A DNA stretch of 64,000 nt from Struthidea cinerea (Eukaryota > Chordata > Aves > Passeriformes > Corcoracidae), in NCBI GenBank assembly GCA_013397865.1, contig VZTI01001986.1, forward strand, positions 124,001 to 188,000. Reading direction: 5' to 3'. A program made the translations under genes and the position numbers. Positions 37,358 to 52,000 of this stretch are shown in pieces; the stretch's first letter is position 1; every line of letters begins with the position of its first letter. The notes beneath the pieces are model-generated. The model saw only the letters and a list, made by a program, of their open reading frames with translations, did no database searches and was not told where the DNA came from.

Positions 37358-40300
37358 GGTGCAGTAGGGTATTTGCAGTATAACCTAGTGGTATTTCCTA
37401 ATGGCTCCTTTGGCAACTCTTGCTGATCACTTTTTATAGAGCAATCATTTATGCCATTCATTATGATTCACCTTTTTTGTACAATTTTTTTGTATGTTAC
37501 AGAATACTAGGGCTAATTTTTAGAATGATCACTCTGAATTTTTCTTCTTTGTATATAAATATCTAGCCTTGTTTTAAATCATGTAATATTTTGACCTCAA
37601 TAATATTTCGTAGCAAAGAAACCACAGATGCCTTGTCATTTGCGTGAATAGAGCTTGTTCTGCAGCTTTCTACCAGGAACACAGGAAAAGGATAAAAATA
37701 TTTTGAGAAAGCTTGAAAATGGAGACTCCCAACCTCAAAACACTAACTCAAGATGTCAGACTGGTTGTTACCTACCCAGGCTGTTTGATTCTTACCTCAA
37801 TCAAAGCCAAATGCTAAAAGTTTTGAAGTTCACCATTACCTGCTGTGACTCTTAAGGTTTGTTAGAGCATCTTATGCCCTTTTTAGTGCAAACAGCCTGA
37901 GTTTTCTGAGCTACCAAACTGAGCTACCTTATGAAGAAAAGGTTTGAAAGCAGAGAAGTCACTGTATCTGAAATAAAGTGTCAGATATATCAACATGACA
38001 TCTATGTGCAGTGACAGGAACCTAAAGACTTTTTTGAGTCCTGAAGTCTATTTCCTATGTATCCTCCTCTGCCTGATAGGACATTAGGTTGCACTGTATA
38101 GATAACTTGGAAAAGTGATTCATCTGTGATGTGCAACACACAGTTCCTGTAAACTGACAGCTGCAGCAAAAAATAGCTGACTTGTACCAAATGAGGGTCA
38201 CTAAAGATGTAAATCAATATCAGGAAACAGGAAAGAACGGTTATGAAAGGGAACATTAACTGCATCAAAAGCACTTTTAAGCACTTTTTTATTCAAAAAA
38301 TCTTCACCCTTTGCTAAACTTATGAGTACTCATAGCTGAACTGAAGAACATTGTTGACCCTGCCACAATCACTCACACAAATTTTAGTTAACCAATTCTA
38401 ATGAGCACGGGAGACGTATAATAAATATTATATATTACATATGAATGAAATTGTAGCTATGCATGGGTATAGCTGTACTCTTTATCCTTACATAGGTACC
38501 GGTACACTTGTGAAGAACATCTGCAAAGAGATAATTGCTAGTTACGTGCACTGCTGCTCAGGTCATGGTTTGGATTTCTCTGATTCAGGATGGTGCACAA
38601 GGACAGCAAGGTAATGGCTGCCAGGGCAGTGTGACTATTCTTCCACGTGACTCACTCAGGCTACATCAAAAGTGTTTGTTTTCTCTTTTACTTTTCTGCC
38701 TGTTGGTTTGGATCTTATTTTTTATTACTTTAATTTTTAACAGGCAAGCAGATCAGGCTTGTCTCTCAAGACAGGCAGAATCTGAAATACACAAATATTA
38801 GTGTATAAAAGGTGATTTGTTCTGCACTGTGCTCTCAAGAGAAAGCTGTGTTTCATTATGTGCTTTGACTCGGGGATGCAAACCTGTTTCTCTGATGCAT
38901 TTAATACCCAGTTGCTTAGAGACGACCTTGAAAAAAGGATTTTCCAGTTATATTGAACTGGGGAAAAAAAACCAAAACAGCAACAAAAACCCCAACTACA
39001 CAAAGAAAAGCCTTTCAATAACTCTGGACAAACAAAAAGAGAGAAGGTGTAGTCATAGCAGAAAAAAATATTATTGTCCTGATTAAGAAAATCCAATGTT
39101 TGCTGCTTGCCTTGAAATGGCTGACAATATGAGGTAAACATGACCATTTCTTTTCTTTCTTTTTTTCTGGACTAGATAAAACAGGTCAGAAAAAGATCAC
39201 TTTCCCACTGGGCCAGATTGTTCAGGCTTCAGCATATGTTGTGTAGCCGCCTGATGCTCCAAAACAGTGTCTGGTTGGACTAATGATCACTTCTGTACAC
39301 GTCGTGCTATCCAGCCACTTCCCATGTACCTCCATGAAAAGGAAAAATACAGCACACCACCATCACAACAAATGTGACACACTCATACCTTGTGCATACC
39401 CAAACACAAGCTCTCAGCAGGAGATGCTGTCATTTACAGGCTGTCACTGGCGAAGAAGAACAAGTCCTTGCAGACTTACAAAGAGTAACCAGCTGGACAA
39501 GTCTGCCTCCGGCAATGTGCTCTCCTCTGGACAGTGGTTAAGTACTGTCCCTCCATAATAGCAAGTTCTTGAGCTCAGGGCAGTAGCTCCAAGCAATGAG
39601 ATCCTATTTACCCAGGGATTTGATAAGACTGCTAATATAAAACTTTTATTCAAGAAGCCATTGCTGTAGTACCTTACGGGAGCTTCAACCTCTCTGCACT
39701 TTCCCTGTACCACCCTGTTTGTCATCTGTTCCTACAGTGCCTCATAGCCCTGACTTTCACACCAATTAATGTCGTTTGAGTAAGTCACCTCTTGGCGAAG
39801 TGGCCTGTGAGGCAGTTTGGTCAGTCTCCTGCTTCAGCTTTAACAGGACCCTAGTCCTGACCACACTGCCTGTGGGAAGTATGATTACTCCATCATTTTA
39901 GGATTTAGGATTTGCATTTCTGTTTGGCTCCCATCATAAGACAATCATACATTTTTTTTTTAAGATTGTCTGAAATATCCAGAAATTTTCTTGAAGTACA
40001 CTGTATCCTAGGAAAAACTCCTGGCAAGCATGAACACAAAGAAATAACTCAATGCCTGCTGCTGTTTGGCATTATAGGTAAGTGAGGGAACCAACTGCAG
40101 GAGATCAGAGACCAAACCAGTCTGTTTAGCTGCCCCTAGGAACTTCCACTATGTCAAAAAATTGCATTACAGGCAAGGAGCAGAAAGAAACAGTACAATG
40201 ACAAAGACAAAATTATTCTCATTTTAGTTCACATGCAATACTCAATTGGTGCAAGGCATTTGCAATGCTTTGGTACTCCATACTATGGACCGCCAAGAGA

Positions 40301-43300
40301 GGTACAGACAGATAGAAGAAGTGGCATGGAAGGGTTCAGTTACTAGTTAGGTACCTTGTACTCACTGTAACAAAGTTTTAGTTAATACTTGCCTGCTATT
40401 TATTTCTTATATTATTTTCTTGCAGTAACTGGGAAAATCTGATACTAGCTTGTCTAGAACAGATGAAAAAGAAAGGGAGGAAAAAATATGGGATCATTGT
40501 TCATATTAAAAAAAAGGTATTTTCAGTATATACTATACTAAGGATAGCTGCTTAAGGGACTTTTGCCCATCCAGTGGCATGAATCATGAAAGTTGATCTT
40601 TTGAGTTACCTTTTCTTTATTGAAAAAATAAATTTGGTCACAAATTACCCTTTGTGTTTATCCTACATATGTTTCTGATTACTATCACTCAGGACAGAGA
40701 TCTCAAAGTCTTTGGTGAATAGATAGATTCAAATGTGCTTCTGTTTCCTCCTTTTCAGTAACAGATAAGTGCTACCTGTGAGCAACAACTTCCACCAGAA
40801 TTTTAAATATAGAACTTCTAAAGAGAAACGGTCTATCATTCCTCTGTCTTATGCCTTCAGAGTGTAGGTTTCGTTTCATATGAAGCTGTAGGTGAACTGT
40901 AAAAAATCATAGATCATATAAAAATTTTTCAATTAATTACACAATATTACTCATGCAATGACATGTTTTTTGTGTTAACATTTTCACAGCACTGCAGGAG
41001 TCCATCATAATCAAGAAAAAAGACTGGCTGGGTGGAAGGAAAATGAAATTTAATGAATAATAAAACAGAAAGTTAAGCTGCACATATGTAGAAACTAATA
41101 TCTTTTGTTGCATTAATGCATGAACTAATAGATCAAAGGTTTATAAGTGTCAAGAGATAGAGGTGGATGTGTGCATCATTAAATGCTGTACTTTATTTCT
41201 ACAAGCAGAGATTGTCAAGCCAGAAAGATTTTTTCTAAGAATGCATCTTTATTCTTAACACAGACCATAGGACATCTTTTTTTAAAGTAAATCATGTCTT
41301 TTAAAATAGCAGGAAAAAAAAAGCATCAAAACAGACCACCAAATAAACTCTCAATTTTGTTCTCACAATCCTTCAAAGCCCTAAAGAAAGGATTGCAGTG
41401 ATTTATTTAGTACTTTCTCTAAGTAGATATTTGTTAGACTGCACTTCTGGGTCACAGTCTACTGGGTCACCGACTGCTGGACTGTGGGTTACTGACTGCT
41501 GAGTTTTGGGCTGCATACTGGCATCTCTGGGATGTGAAAAAGACATAAAAAGAGACAGATATGACTTCTGAGTAATCCAGCTGCCTAGAAGCAAATATTC
41601 ATCTTTAATGTTTTAAAAAATTCTATAAAAGTCTTTTTGTCTGTGTATGTATAGACATTAAGCAGAAATAAAGGGTAAGAGTGTAAGATTTCTTACTTAA
41701 AGAAATCTCAGGGCAACTGGATTTGCCCTTCTGTCATCCCCAGGAGATTCTACTGGAATTCCCAGAATTCTTAACATTATAAACTGGAAGATGGATGGCC
41801 ACTGGATTTATTGCTTGTGCCAAATTTATTAATGGAATATAATTTCTCAAATAATTCATTTTGATCATACCAGAAATTTTCTGTTTTTTGAAAATGAATA
41901 TAGCCTTTACAGTGTCCTTATCTCCATTTCTTCAGCACAACTGAGGATTCTTTGACCTATGTTAGTGCTCTTTGTGGAACCTAAAACCTTGTTTTTGTGT
42001 CTCATCAGAGACCTGGCTTCAGACAGTTTAATATGAGTTTATTTGGATGGTTGTTCAGTTACACCACTTGAAAAGAAGCTGTGAACCCCACTCCTCATCA
42101 GTGTTTAAGGTGTCTCTGTGAGCCTGTTGCATGATTTCAGGTAATAATAAAAATATGTTGAACATTGCATTCAATTTTTCATTCACTGAACTTGAAATGT
42201 AAGATTGTTAAAAATAATATCACCTCCTTAGTTCTACTCAGGAGTTTTTGCTGCAGTGATAATTTTTTGTTTGATATATCTCTTGGAGCTAAAATAAAGT
42301 TTTATATGTTACTTCTTCACCTCCATATGCCTTAGACATATTTCTCTGGCAGAATTGTACCAACTGTAGCCTGCTTTGCTCTTTGTGGATCTCTTTATCC
42401 TTGCTATTTTTTTTCAAGGTGGATGATTAACATTAAATATTCTATGTAAAAGGTTGTGCCAGCACTATCAGAAAAGGCAAAAACATCCCTTAGAAAGTCA
42501 CAATCTGTTCAGGATATTTGTCTTATGGTTTAGGCTTGTTCATCTTCCTGAGTCACATGCCTGGGTCTGAATACTCTGAATCCAGGTAAAAATCTTCCTT
42601 CCCTTGAGGATAAGGGCAAAAGGTAGGATGCTCATATTCCCTTGCTTGCTGAGTACAGAGAGACTTTCCCAGTTGGGAAAGTTCTGAAAATCTATCCTTA
42701 CCTCTGATTACTGTGTCTGGAGGCTGAATGACAGTGAGCAGTAGTTTTTTGTACAGCCCTGGAAGCTGTAGCTACAGCAGCCCCTGCTCTGTTTTCCAGG
42801 CTGAATCCACAGATCAGCCGCATCATGTTTAACTCTGACATCGGGTAGTGAAACGTTGTCTTCTGTTTTACTACCTGACTTTTACAAGTACAGCTTCAAG
42901 ATGTCAAAGCCCCCCTTTTCTCCTCAAAAAGCCCCATAAACAAGCAGAAACCTTGCCTGGGATGTCAGTTCTATTATTGCTCTCAGGAACTTTTTAAATG
43001 AAAAAAAACACCTGATGGATGGAATTAAGAAAGACAAATAAACCCTTGTAACACTTTGATAAGTGATCCAGGTGCATTGAGCTACAATTTCAGATACTGA
43101 ATTTTGTCTTAATATGTTTGAATGTACATTTAAATTTGGTTAGAGATTTAATATCTCCACTTTGTCATTAAATAGGAGAAAGTGTTTTTCAGAAAATCAG
43201 AAATTGTTTCAAAATATTGAAAGTTTTTATTAAAAATATTTGTGTTTTATGGGTTTTGGGGTTTTTTTTATGTTTATCCCTTATTTTAAAAGAAGTTATT

Positions 43301-46300
43301 TGAATCAAAATGGGAAACAGTTGTCAGAACTCCAGTTTTGGCAAACAAATTAAGCCTGTTAACTAGTCTGATAAAAAGAGACTTGAGACAGTGTGCTGTA
43401 TATTATAATTATAGACATGTTTAGAAATATATGAAATTTAAAAAAAAAAAAATTCAATCAGTACATTTTACATTATACAAAGGAATAACATTTTCAATTG
43501 AAATTTCGACCATATTTCCGATAGCACAGTTACAGGTTTAATATGGAGGTTTCATTATTAACATTTTGACTGAAATAATAAAAGAACATGAACCCAGAAC
43601 CATTTAAACTGGAACAGCTTCTAAATCTCATCTTTCAAAGAACTGTTGGGTTTCTTGACTTCCAGCTGACAGAAAGGAAGTGGGTAAAATAAACATCCTC
43701 AAACAGTGATTGGCGTTTATTTAATTCAGAATGCCAAAGCAGCCACAGTGAATTTCCCTACACAACTTCAGAAAGACTTAGAACTGCTCAAGTTTTAAGA
43801 TTTAAGCATATCTCCAGGCAAGGAAGTCATTCTTTCTAGAATAACTGAAATTAATTTTCAAGCTAAAAAAATTCAGAAATTGAATTTTTACATAGTTGGT
43901 ATGGAATCGATATTGCCATACTTGATTTACTTGAAACTGTGACAAAGATGAAGTTAAATGGAGTAACATAAAGTTCAGGAAAAGAGGGTTAAATTACAAT
44001 TTTATACAGTTCACTAGCAACAGTTGAAGAAAGGATGTACAGTAGTCACTATTTGTGTAACCTATTAAAATGTCCTAACTTCATTATATACCTGGATTAT
44101 AAGGGCTCTAAGAGGCACAGAGTCTAATACAGACATGTCCTAACTGCTACCTTGTGTTGAAACTGCAGAAATATAAACCAAAAATAAAATAAGTTTAAAA
44201 CTAATTTGGCAGGCAGAATTAAGACAATCTAAGTGGTTGTGTTATTTTGTCTATCCATATACTAGTTATATGTTCTTCCTGTCAAGCAAGATAACTCACT
44301 ACTGAGTGATTTCTTATGCTGCTTGGTTTAGCTGACTTGTTTACTTGCAGCTTCTTGTATGCAATGATGTATACAGGAATGCAAATGATATCTGCTCAAA
44401 TTTTAAGAAAATTCCTCTAAGCTGAGGTCTTTCAGTAGCAAAGACTGAAATATATTGTCCATATGCTTTAATCAAACTGAATTTTAAAGTATTCATTTTT
44501 TATTTAATGCCTGATCTTTGGGACAAAACATGAGTGGTTTCAAACTTGTCCTTGCTCAGCAGGGATGATTTGTGGATTTTAGGGTACCATGAGGCAAATG
44601 GAACAATGCACGAGTGCTTGTGAATAATTTTGGACCTAACATTTCTCTGTGGCTATTTTTCACTGCAGGGAAGTGCAACTGATGACCTCTGTAGTCTGAC
44701 AATTAATGAAAAAACAGAATGCAGTCATCAAGGCTAGATTCCATATGATGAATTTTTACCAGATTGCATTTAGTTTTGATCATTAAAAAGCTTAAAAAGA
44801 TCTCTTTTTTTTGCCACTAGTTTATGATCTGCAGTATTTTTGTACTTACACAAACCACTTCTACTTCTTTGGTGACTGAGAAAGTGAGATATTTATTTGA
44901 TCTTCATCAAAAAAAAGGTGAGACATATTTTGAAGATCATGCTCAGGTATTAGATTGGCAGCAGACTTTGAGGTGTTACTTAATATCAGAAGCCAGTTTT
45001 GAAGTTGTGAAAAAAAGATGATAGAATATGTATGTGTATCCCCAATTAGTGTAACATGTATTCAACTTCAAAACATTCCTTTCAATCTTTTTCTCAGCCA
45101 ATTTACACAAAATCCTATGTTATAAAACAAGAATACTGTGGCAGAAACACACTCCCTTAAATTCAGTGTTTGAGCTAAAAGTGACAATGCACTTTGAAAG
45201 GGCCAAAACTTTGTCTCCCACCAACTTCTGGGATCGCCATAAACTTCGACTCAGTATAGAAGACAGGATCTGTAGGATGGCCTGTGATTCACTAGTCTCA
45301 GGCTACTATGTTTCTTCTCTTGTTCATCTTTCATTTTTAAAACATCTTCACCCTGGCTGTGTTTCAGAAAGCAGAGGAATGCAATGAAAGATGCACAAGC
45401 CATTGGGTTATAAAAAATACTGTCTCAGAGAAAATACACATTTCCAGCAGTTTTTGTAGACATTAATTGGCTCCTGCATAATCTTTCAGCAGACTGTGGT
45501 TTTGCTCAATAGAATATTTTGTTAAAAGGTGAGGTTTTTGAGTGATATGATAATGAGTCAATTCTACTGTAAAATAATCTCCCAGCTAAACTACAGACAG
45601 AGATTAAGTTTTCCATCTGCAACTGTCAGTTTCACAGACTTTTCTGATTTCTCTTCTTTTCTCTACATGATTTTCTCTCACAATGTTTTAAATGAAAGTT
45701 CAGGCTCTTTCCTCACTGGAGTACAGCATCTGTCCTCTTCACGGGTTCATACCTCATTCATTCCTCCATCCTCTTACAGACCTAATGTTATATCTCAAAG
45801 ATGCAATTTACTGTGGTTTTTCAGAGATCATGACATATTTCACTAGGAAATTCAATATAGAACCTATATGATCTTGATGTGATCCCCACAGAGATGCAAA
45901 TGTACCAGTATTATTAAAATATGATTAATGATGGCGAGTCAGATGGTAGTTAATGATGGTTAATTGGTTTTTAAATGTATGGGTCTCTCTTCCAGTCCAA
46001 ATTGATTTTTGCCTTTGTACCAGCTGTTGGCTCTACAACTTCTTTCTGAATTGAAGATGTCTGTCACTAGAGGTGCCTCATAACCTTGAGTTAGCCGGAT
46101 CTTGGGCTGATTTGTACTTTCACATATGGTAGCACTGGGAGGGATTCTCCAAATTTTTAATTCATTCTTCATGTACATTTGGTCACAATGAAAACTGAAT
46201 TTACAATATTTGTGTTTCCCTTTATGAGACAATCCTTCCACCTCCTGGGTTTACTTTATAGGTCATGATAGTCCTTTGGATTGGCAGCAGCTTGAGCTAA

Positions 46301-46971
46301 ACAAACACTACTTCCTTGTATCTTCCGAGTGGGAATTTCGACAGTGCAGTTGGCTATTCTCCTTCTGCACCAATAGCATCCATATGGTGACTTTTTTTTC
46401 TGCTCTATTTAATATTTTCTTTATTCTGGGATCTTTTCCAATTTGGCTATGTAAGAGGTGGACTTCTTTTGACTGCTGCTGGGGCAAATGCGCTGTTAAA
46501 AACCATAGGAATTTTAAGAAAGGACAGTGTGGACCTTGAAAGAAGAAAAGAATTCTGAGGAATAAGGAATGTAACACAGAAAAAACAGCAGAATGAACAC
46601 ATACTGCTGCACATGACAAATAACAGAAAGGAAAACTGCTTAGTCAGAATCAATCAGCAATGTGAGATATAAAATAATTGCACAGAAGGTTCAGACACAT
46701 GTTCAAATTCCCACTGCTCAACAAGTTTTTGAGCGTGCAATGAACCAGTGTAATTGTGTTCTTAGCCTATGGCAACAAAACATCCAGTAACTGCTTAACT
46801 TTCATTGCATGATCTCTCAAATTGCATTATTTTGGTTTTGTTGTGTGCTTACACATTAAAAAGGGATTAAAGCTGTCACACTTTTGTCTGTAAATCTATG
46901 GGAACAGATTTTGTTTTCTGATATGTTAAGTAGGGATTTATTTTTATTAACTGCAGTATGCTGCTTTAACC
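37358..46971. other. Non-coding DNA, no gene seen
   Basis: The stretch is AT-rich unique-looking sequence. A degenerate CTGGGTCAC/ACTGCTG repetition lies at 41445-41510. Frames of up to 136 codons (38737-39147, minus) show no domain. I could identify no mobile element, apart from a 30-bp CR1-like match near 39258 that is too short to call. Confidence 0.62.
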
Positions 46972-47340
46972 TGCCTGAGAGTATTGCCCAAATGCTCCTT
47001 GAATTCTGTCAGACTTGGTACTGTGACCACTTCCCTGGGGAGCCTGTTCCAGTGCTCAACCACCCTCTGGGTGAAGAACTTTATCCTGGCATCCAACCTA
47101 AACCTCGCCTGACTCAGCTTCAGGCCTTTTCCTTGGGTCCTGTCACTGGGTACCAGAGAAGAGATCAGGATCTACCCCTCTTCTTCCACTCACAGGGATG
47201 TTCAGACACAGTGAGGTCTCCCCTCAGTCTCCTCCAGGCTGAACAGACCAAGTGACCTCAGCTGCTCCTCATATGGCTTCCCCTCAAGGCCCTTCACCAT
47301 CTCTGTGGCCCTCCTTTGGGCACTCTCTACTAGTTTTAAG
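46972..47340 (-). mobile_element. CR1 LINE fragment, CR1-J-like
   Basis: The plus strand carries the reverse complement of CR1: aaatgctccttgaattctgt, gaccacttccctggggagcc, gttccagtgctcaaccaccc, cttcaggccttttccttggg, caggctgaacagaccaagtg, acctcagctgctcctcatat and ggcttcccctcaaggccctt. The wording of these blocks is that of the CR1-J group in memory. Divergence looks lower than in the other copies of this window, so the insertion is probably younger. The usual 3' tail is not seen at its left end. The 123-codon open frame across it (46884-47255) is repeat-derived. Confidence 0.88.
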
Positions 47341-48960
47341 TCCTTTAAAGAATAAGGCTGGGCTTTAAAAATTGAGACCTAAGAGGAAATGTGATCATTA
47401 AAACAAACCTCTGGTAAAATCATATAACTGTGTTAGTTAAGCTAATTCCAGTCACATTAGGCTTCTTCTGAAAAATAATAATTCTCTCAGTGTGTTTATC
47501 TGATTTCTGTACCAGAAGCTGGAGCAATACAATATCTTAGTAGGTCTCAATAATGACTTACATATACATCAATAGTCACACAGACATGACTAGGGAGACG
47601 ACACCTTCTAGTGGAAACTATTGGTCAGGGAGCTTTGTCAAATTCATCACAAACTAAAACATGACACAGTATTACTGGAAGGATGTGAAATGTGCTTTGG
47701 AATTGCAGAGAAGAAAAATACCAGTCATGCTATTTGCTCTCTTATGACCGTAAGGTATGCTTTTTGACCACTTTAATTTTTTAAGGAATTTCTGTTGATT
47801 ATTATAACATCTTTCATTTTAAGTGGGTAAAAAACAGGCACAGTCATGGTCAATAGAAACCAAACAAACCAACAAACAAGCACTTTAAGGCAGTGGAACC
47901 CACTTTCAGCCCAATCAAATTACAAATCACACTATTCCCTTCCACTTAAGGTTTGTCTTTGTCTACTGCTACCTTTTTTATTCTTAAACCAGAATAAAGT
48001 TGAAATAACTTGACTATATTATCTCTTCTCCCTGCTCCATTTGCATTTCTCCATTATCCTTTTCCAGTAGCTTATGAATACAAAAGCAGCTGTATATCTT
48101 CATCAAACTTCAAGTAGCACCTCCACAATTAAGATAAACTTAATGGAGAAATGTAATTGAAATAAGACAATGAAGCAGAGATTGTGGGATGTTACACTGA
48201 AGTCACACTGCAACATTTCAGCTCTAGCAACTTGCATGGTAAGCTGAAATTTTGAGCAGGAATCTCTACCTGGTGAGAGATCAGAACTCCAGAAGAAACC
48301 TCTACACAGCTCACAAAATCGTTTGATTGGAATGTATGGTAAATCTGAAGTCTCTAGGATGTGATGGACTTGTGATACAGGATCAGTTACCTGCAGGCAG
48401 AAGATTTGTCATGGTTTAAGTTTGACAAAGTATAGCGAGTGCCATATTAGTCAATGCTGGCAAATGTAAATGGGACATTGTCAGGCTGACAACAAATTCA
48501 TTATGTTGGACACTCCAAAAACATTTTGTTGATTATATTAAAAATTAAATACTGTCCCCCAGAACAGTCTGACCCAAAGCCTTTTTTTATTTTATTTTCT
48601 AAGACAAGAAAAACCAAGAAGACTGTTTTCCTACTATATGCAAATTTCATTTCATGAAGTATTTGACTGGGTTAATCTTCTTAAAAATTCCAGTTTGTTT
48701 TCCTTGAACTTTAAGAAGCAAATATATTTAACCACAGTCGAACAATAGTCTCCTCCATAATAGTAAAAACTGATCCAGAATTAATCTTTTACAGTAACCT
48801 TCATGAAAGTAAAATTTGCTCCATATGGGCATTTAAATAACAATGGCCGATATGCAATATTGATTTCCAGAATGCAGAATGTGCTATAATCTAACAGAAA
48901 GAAGAAAAAAAAGTTACAAAAAAGTTAAAAAAATAATGATCTTTTCTGTACCACAGGAAG
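47341..48960. other. Non-coding DNA, nothing identified
   Basis: The stretch is AT-rich unique sequence between the CR1-J-like fragment and the (TA)n tract. No repeat family, RNA gene or credible coding frame was found. Confidence 0.65.
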
Positions 48961-49036
48961 TTATATATATATATATTTATATATATATATATTTAAANNN
49001 NNNNNNNNNNNNNNNTATATATATATATATATATAT
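48961..49036. repeat. (TA)n microsatellite containing an assembly gap
   Basis: TA dinucleotides run from 48961 to 48993 with one TTT interruption, then TTTAAA, then 18 Ns (48998-49015), then TA again to 49036. Both sides of the gap are the same repeat, so the true length is unknown. Long (TA)n can extrude cruciforms, which makes sequencing and assembly difficult. Confidence 0.92.
48998..49015. other. Assembly gap (18 N)
   Basis: Eighteen undetermined bases lie inside the (TA)n tract. The stated size may be an estimate. An apparent open frame reading through the gap has no meaning. Confidence 0.95.
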
Positions 49037-52000
49037 TTTTAAAATAAAGAACTACAAAGTCATCTAAGATATGAAGCCTACAGGATGGGAAATTCATCAC
49101 CACATATTTAAACATTTTGGGGAAAACTGGGGGGTTTTGCTTTTTTTTTATGTGAGATTTTTTTTCCTTCCAGCATTTGATTTAAAATCTGCTCTTGAAT
49201 TTAAGGTTCTTTTTAAATGCATACTGAAATAATTAGATGCACCATGAAGCAGCTTAAGCTAATTGAAGTGGCCACAAAAACTGTCAATGCAAATTGAGCC
49301 ATCTGGATGAACAGATAAAAGCTTTGGAGACATTCAAAAGCCAGGTGGCATTCAGTTAAATCCCATCTCTTCTTCACAGTATGGTTAGAAAACTGAGAGA
49401 AAGAAAAGTAAAACTCTTTAGGCCACTGAGCCAAAATTGAGTGTCAACAAGATATTTCTAAATAGAACAGAATAAGTAACCTACAATATTAGGGAAAGCT
49501 AATGTGACACTCTGTGAAAATAAAAATTATGAACTCAAGTATATAAACCAAAGGAGCAACAACTACTCACAGTACAAAACAGCATCAGGCCTAACTGTGA
49601 GATAAATCATTATCTTTGTAATGATATATTTTATTTAAGGTGCTTGACAGGATGTAGAATACCAACTGAAGTTTCTACTCAGTCATGCTGTTTGAAAAAA
49701 AAACTGGACAAATCCCCTAAGTGCTAAATTTGAAAAACTGTGATCACCCCTTTTTTAATTTCACATCTGTGAGGATTATGTGTGCTCAAAGGTTGTGAAA
49801 AATCAGACTGGACTGCTTCTGAAGCCCAGTTCGTGAAAGACTCTGTCATCTCTTTGGTATTATACATCATGGCTATTCAGATGGCCAGGCATTTTTCTTT
49901 CCTGCATTATTGGGGCATATGTTTTTTGTTGTTTCTTTTTTTTTTTTCTTAAAGCATGACCATTTACTGTAAACTGATATATGTTTTTAGTACAGTTCAG
50001 TTTTCAGCCAGAGTCTCTAAATGATAGTGTAAAATAAATATCAAAATTGGGTACAATTCCTCAAACCTCCTGTTACATGAAAATGAGCTTTTATTAAAAG
50101 TACTTGGACAAAATGTCATCTTTATAAAACTTGTCTTTTTCCTACATTTACAACTTGATTGCACTTAAGAGGATTTTTAGCAAAGCTCAAAGAAATGGTG
50201 CAATGATGTTTTTATAGAATTTCTTCTTAAGATATTTTGCATAATATTAAAGGAAAAAAAAAGTAGACAAACCCCATACATGAGCTTTCCTTTTCAGTTT
50301 AACAGAGGTTGAAATTTGTCAGCCTTTAAGAAAAAAAATATGAAAACTAAAGTAGGTCTAAAAATAATAAATAATAACCACAGGAATTACTTGGTCAATC
50401 TCAAAAAATAAATGTTCAGCTCTGATATGCTTATGGATAATATTTGAGCTCACCTGGAAGAAGCCCCTGTTGAGAAAAGCCGATGTTTTCACAGCTGCTC
50501 TTTTTACTCAAAGATAAATAGTTCTTTTATTGTCACTTACATGTATTGGAATAGCTTTACATTTCAGACACATTTGGATGGTTTCACATGTGCTACTCCA
50601 CGTGGTTTTTTTCTATGAACTTTTTTTGATGTGTGGAATTTCCTTCCAAGTCACCTGGGTAGTCTGGTCATTACCGTGTCAAGGGCTGTATGAGTACCTG
50701 TAGTCTGGGAGAGACATGGCATTTGACACTATAGAACCATCAAAGTTAAGTACTCAAACCCCTGGAAATCCAATAGGAGAGGAGCATTCTCTCAGGTATC
50801 CATGCTCTTTTCCTGACAGGTCATAGATCTCTTCTAGGAAGCATCTTACCAGTTAACCTCTCAGGAAAATGTCAGCTCTATATGGAGATTTAAGGCAGAA
50901 TAAAATGGGCTTTCAGATTTAGTATTCGATATCATCGCTGGGCTAGTCCTGCAGGTCTGCTCAGCTTCAACACCTGTAGTTTTTTCGAGTCTGTGACCAG
51001 CAACGACCTAGGATGTCTTAAATACCTAATTTTCTAGTGTGCAAACTTTCACACAATAGATCATGTCATGGGGCAGAAAACTGTTACTGGCTTGTATAGT
51101 GGATAAAAAAGCTTAGTTCTCGGCTCCAAAAGGGGCAGGAACATCTTAGAGGGCTTCTTCTGGCCACAAAAGGCTGCTAGGCCTTTTATATCTGTATATA
51201 TGTATAATTCACAGCTCTAGGAGGACGGATCAAAGGGCACCCTTTGCTTCAGGACTTTAGTCAGAAGGTGTATCCAGAAGGAATGAGAGCTCTTGAATGC
51301 CACGGTGCTGTGCTCTATGCATGAGACATAGCCTGAGGCACCACAGAAGCAGAGGCTGTTTTAAGGGTTTAGACTAAGGTGTGGTACCTCTGTACCTCTA
51401 AACAACCAAAGGTTCCCTGTTGGTAAACTGAGAAATAAACCTTAATGGAAAAAGCAATGAAAACCAGGCAAAGCTCTGTCTGAGGCGGTGGATTACCACT
51501 AGAGGGTATTCTTGCTCACTGCAAAAATTTCCAAATTGAGATTATCCCATATCACAGGCACAAGTCTTAGGGCAATAAGGAAAAAACAGTGCAAAATAAA
51601 AGTTATCTAAGTGTGGCTGCATCTGTCAAGTTGCTCTCATTGCACAGGTCTGAAAGGCTTCCATGAGGCAGCTAAAACTGCACCTGTTAAACCAGGGTCT
51701 GCTGTCCTTATTCAGGTGAACATTCTTGTTTCCAAAGCCCAGCTGGAATAGATAGGTAAAATAATGCTTCACAATTCATAAAATGTTAGAAGGAAAATGA
51801 GATCATTATTGTCATCTTGGTCTTCATGTAAGGATGGCCATTTGCACCTTCCTTATAGTGCAACATTCAGGATTAGTTGCAGATTTTTTGGTTTGGTTTG
51901 GATTTTTCTGTTTGTTTGCTTGTTTTTCAAAATCGTTGTCTTTTAATTTTTTGTTATTAATATAGACAGCAAGTCCCTGTGAAGTTATACGTTGAACAAA

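Noticed and set aside
37164..37461. Low-complexity frames across the purine minisatellite
   Set aside because: They run through an N and a false duplication; the apparent repeats in the product come from the assembly error.
39255..39290. CR1-like string tggttggactaatgatcact
   Set aside because: Only about 20-30 bp resemble the CR1 3' region, with no tail or further homology on either side.
46884..47255. 123-codon plus-strand frame
   Set aside because: It lies antisense to the CR1-J-like fragment, not over the reverse-transcriptase coding strand, and starts outside the repeat.
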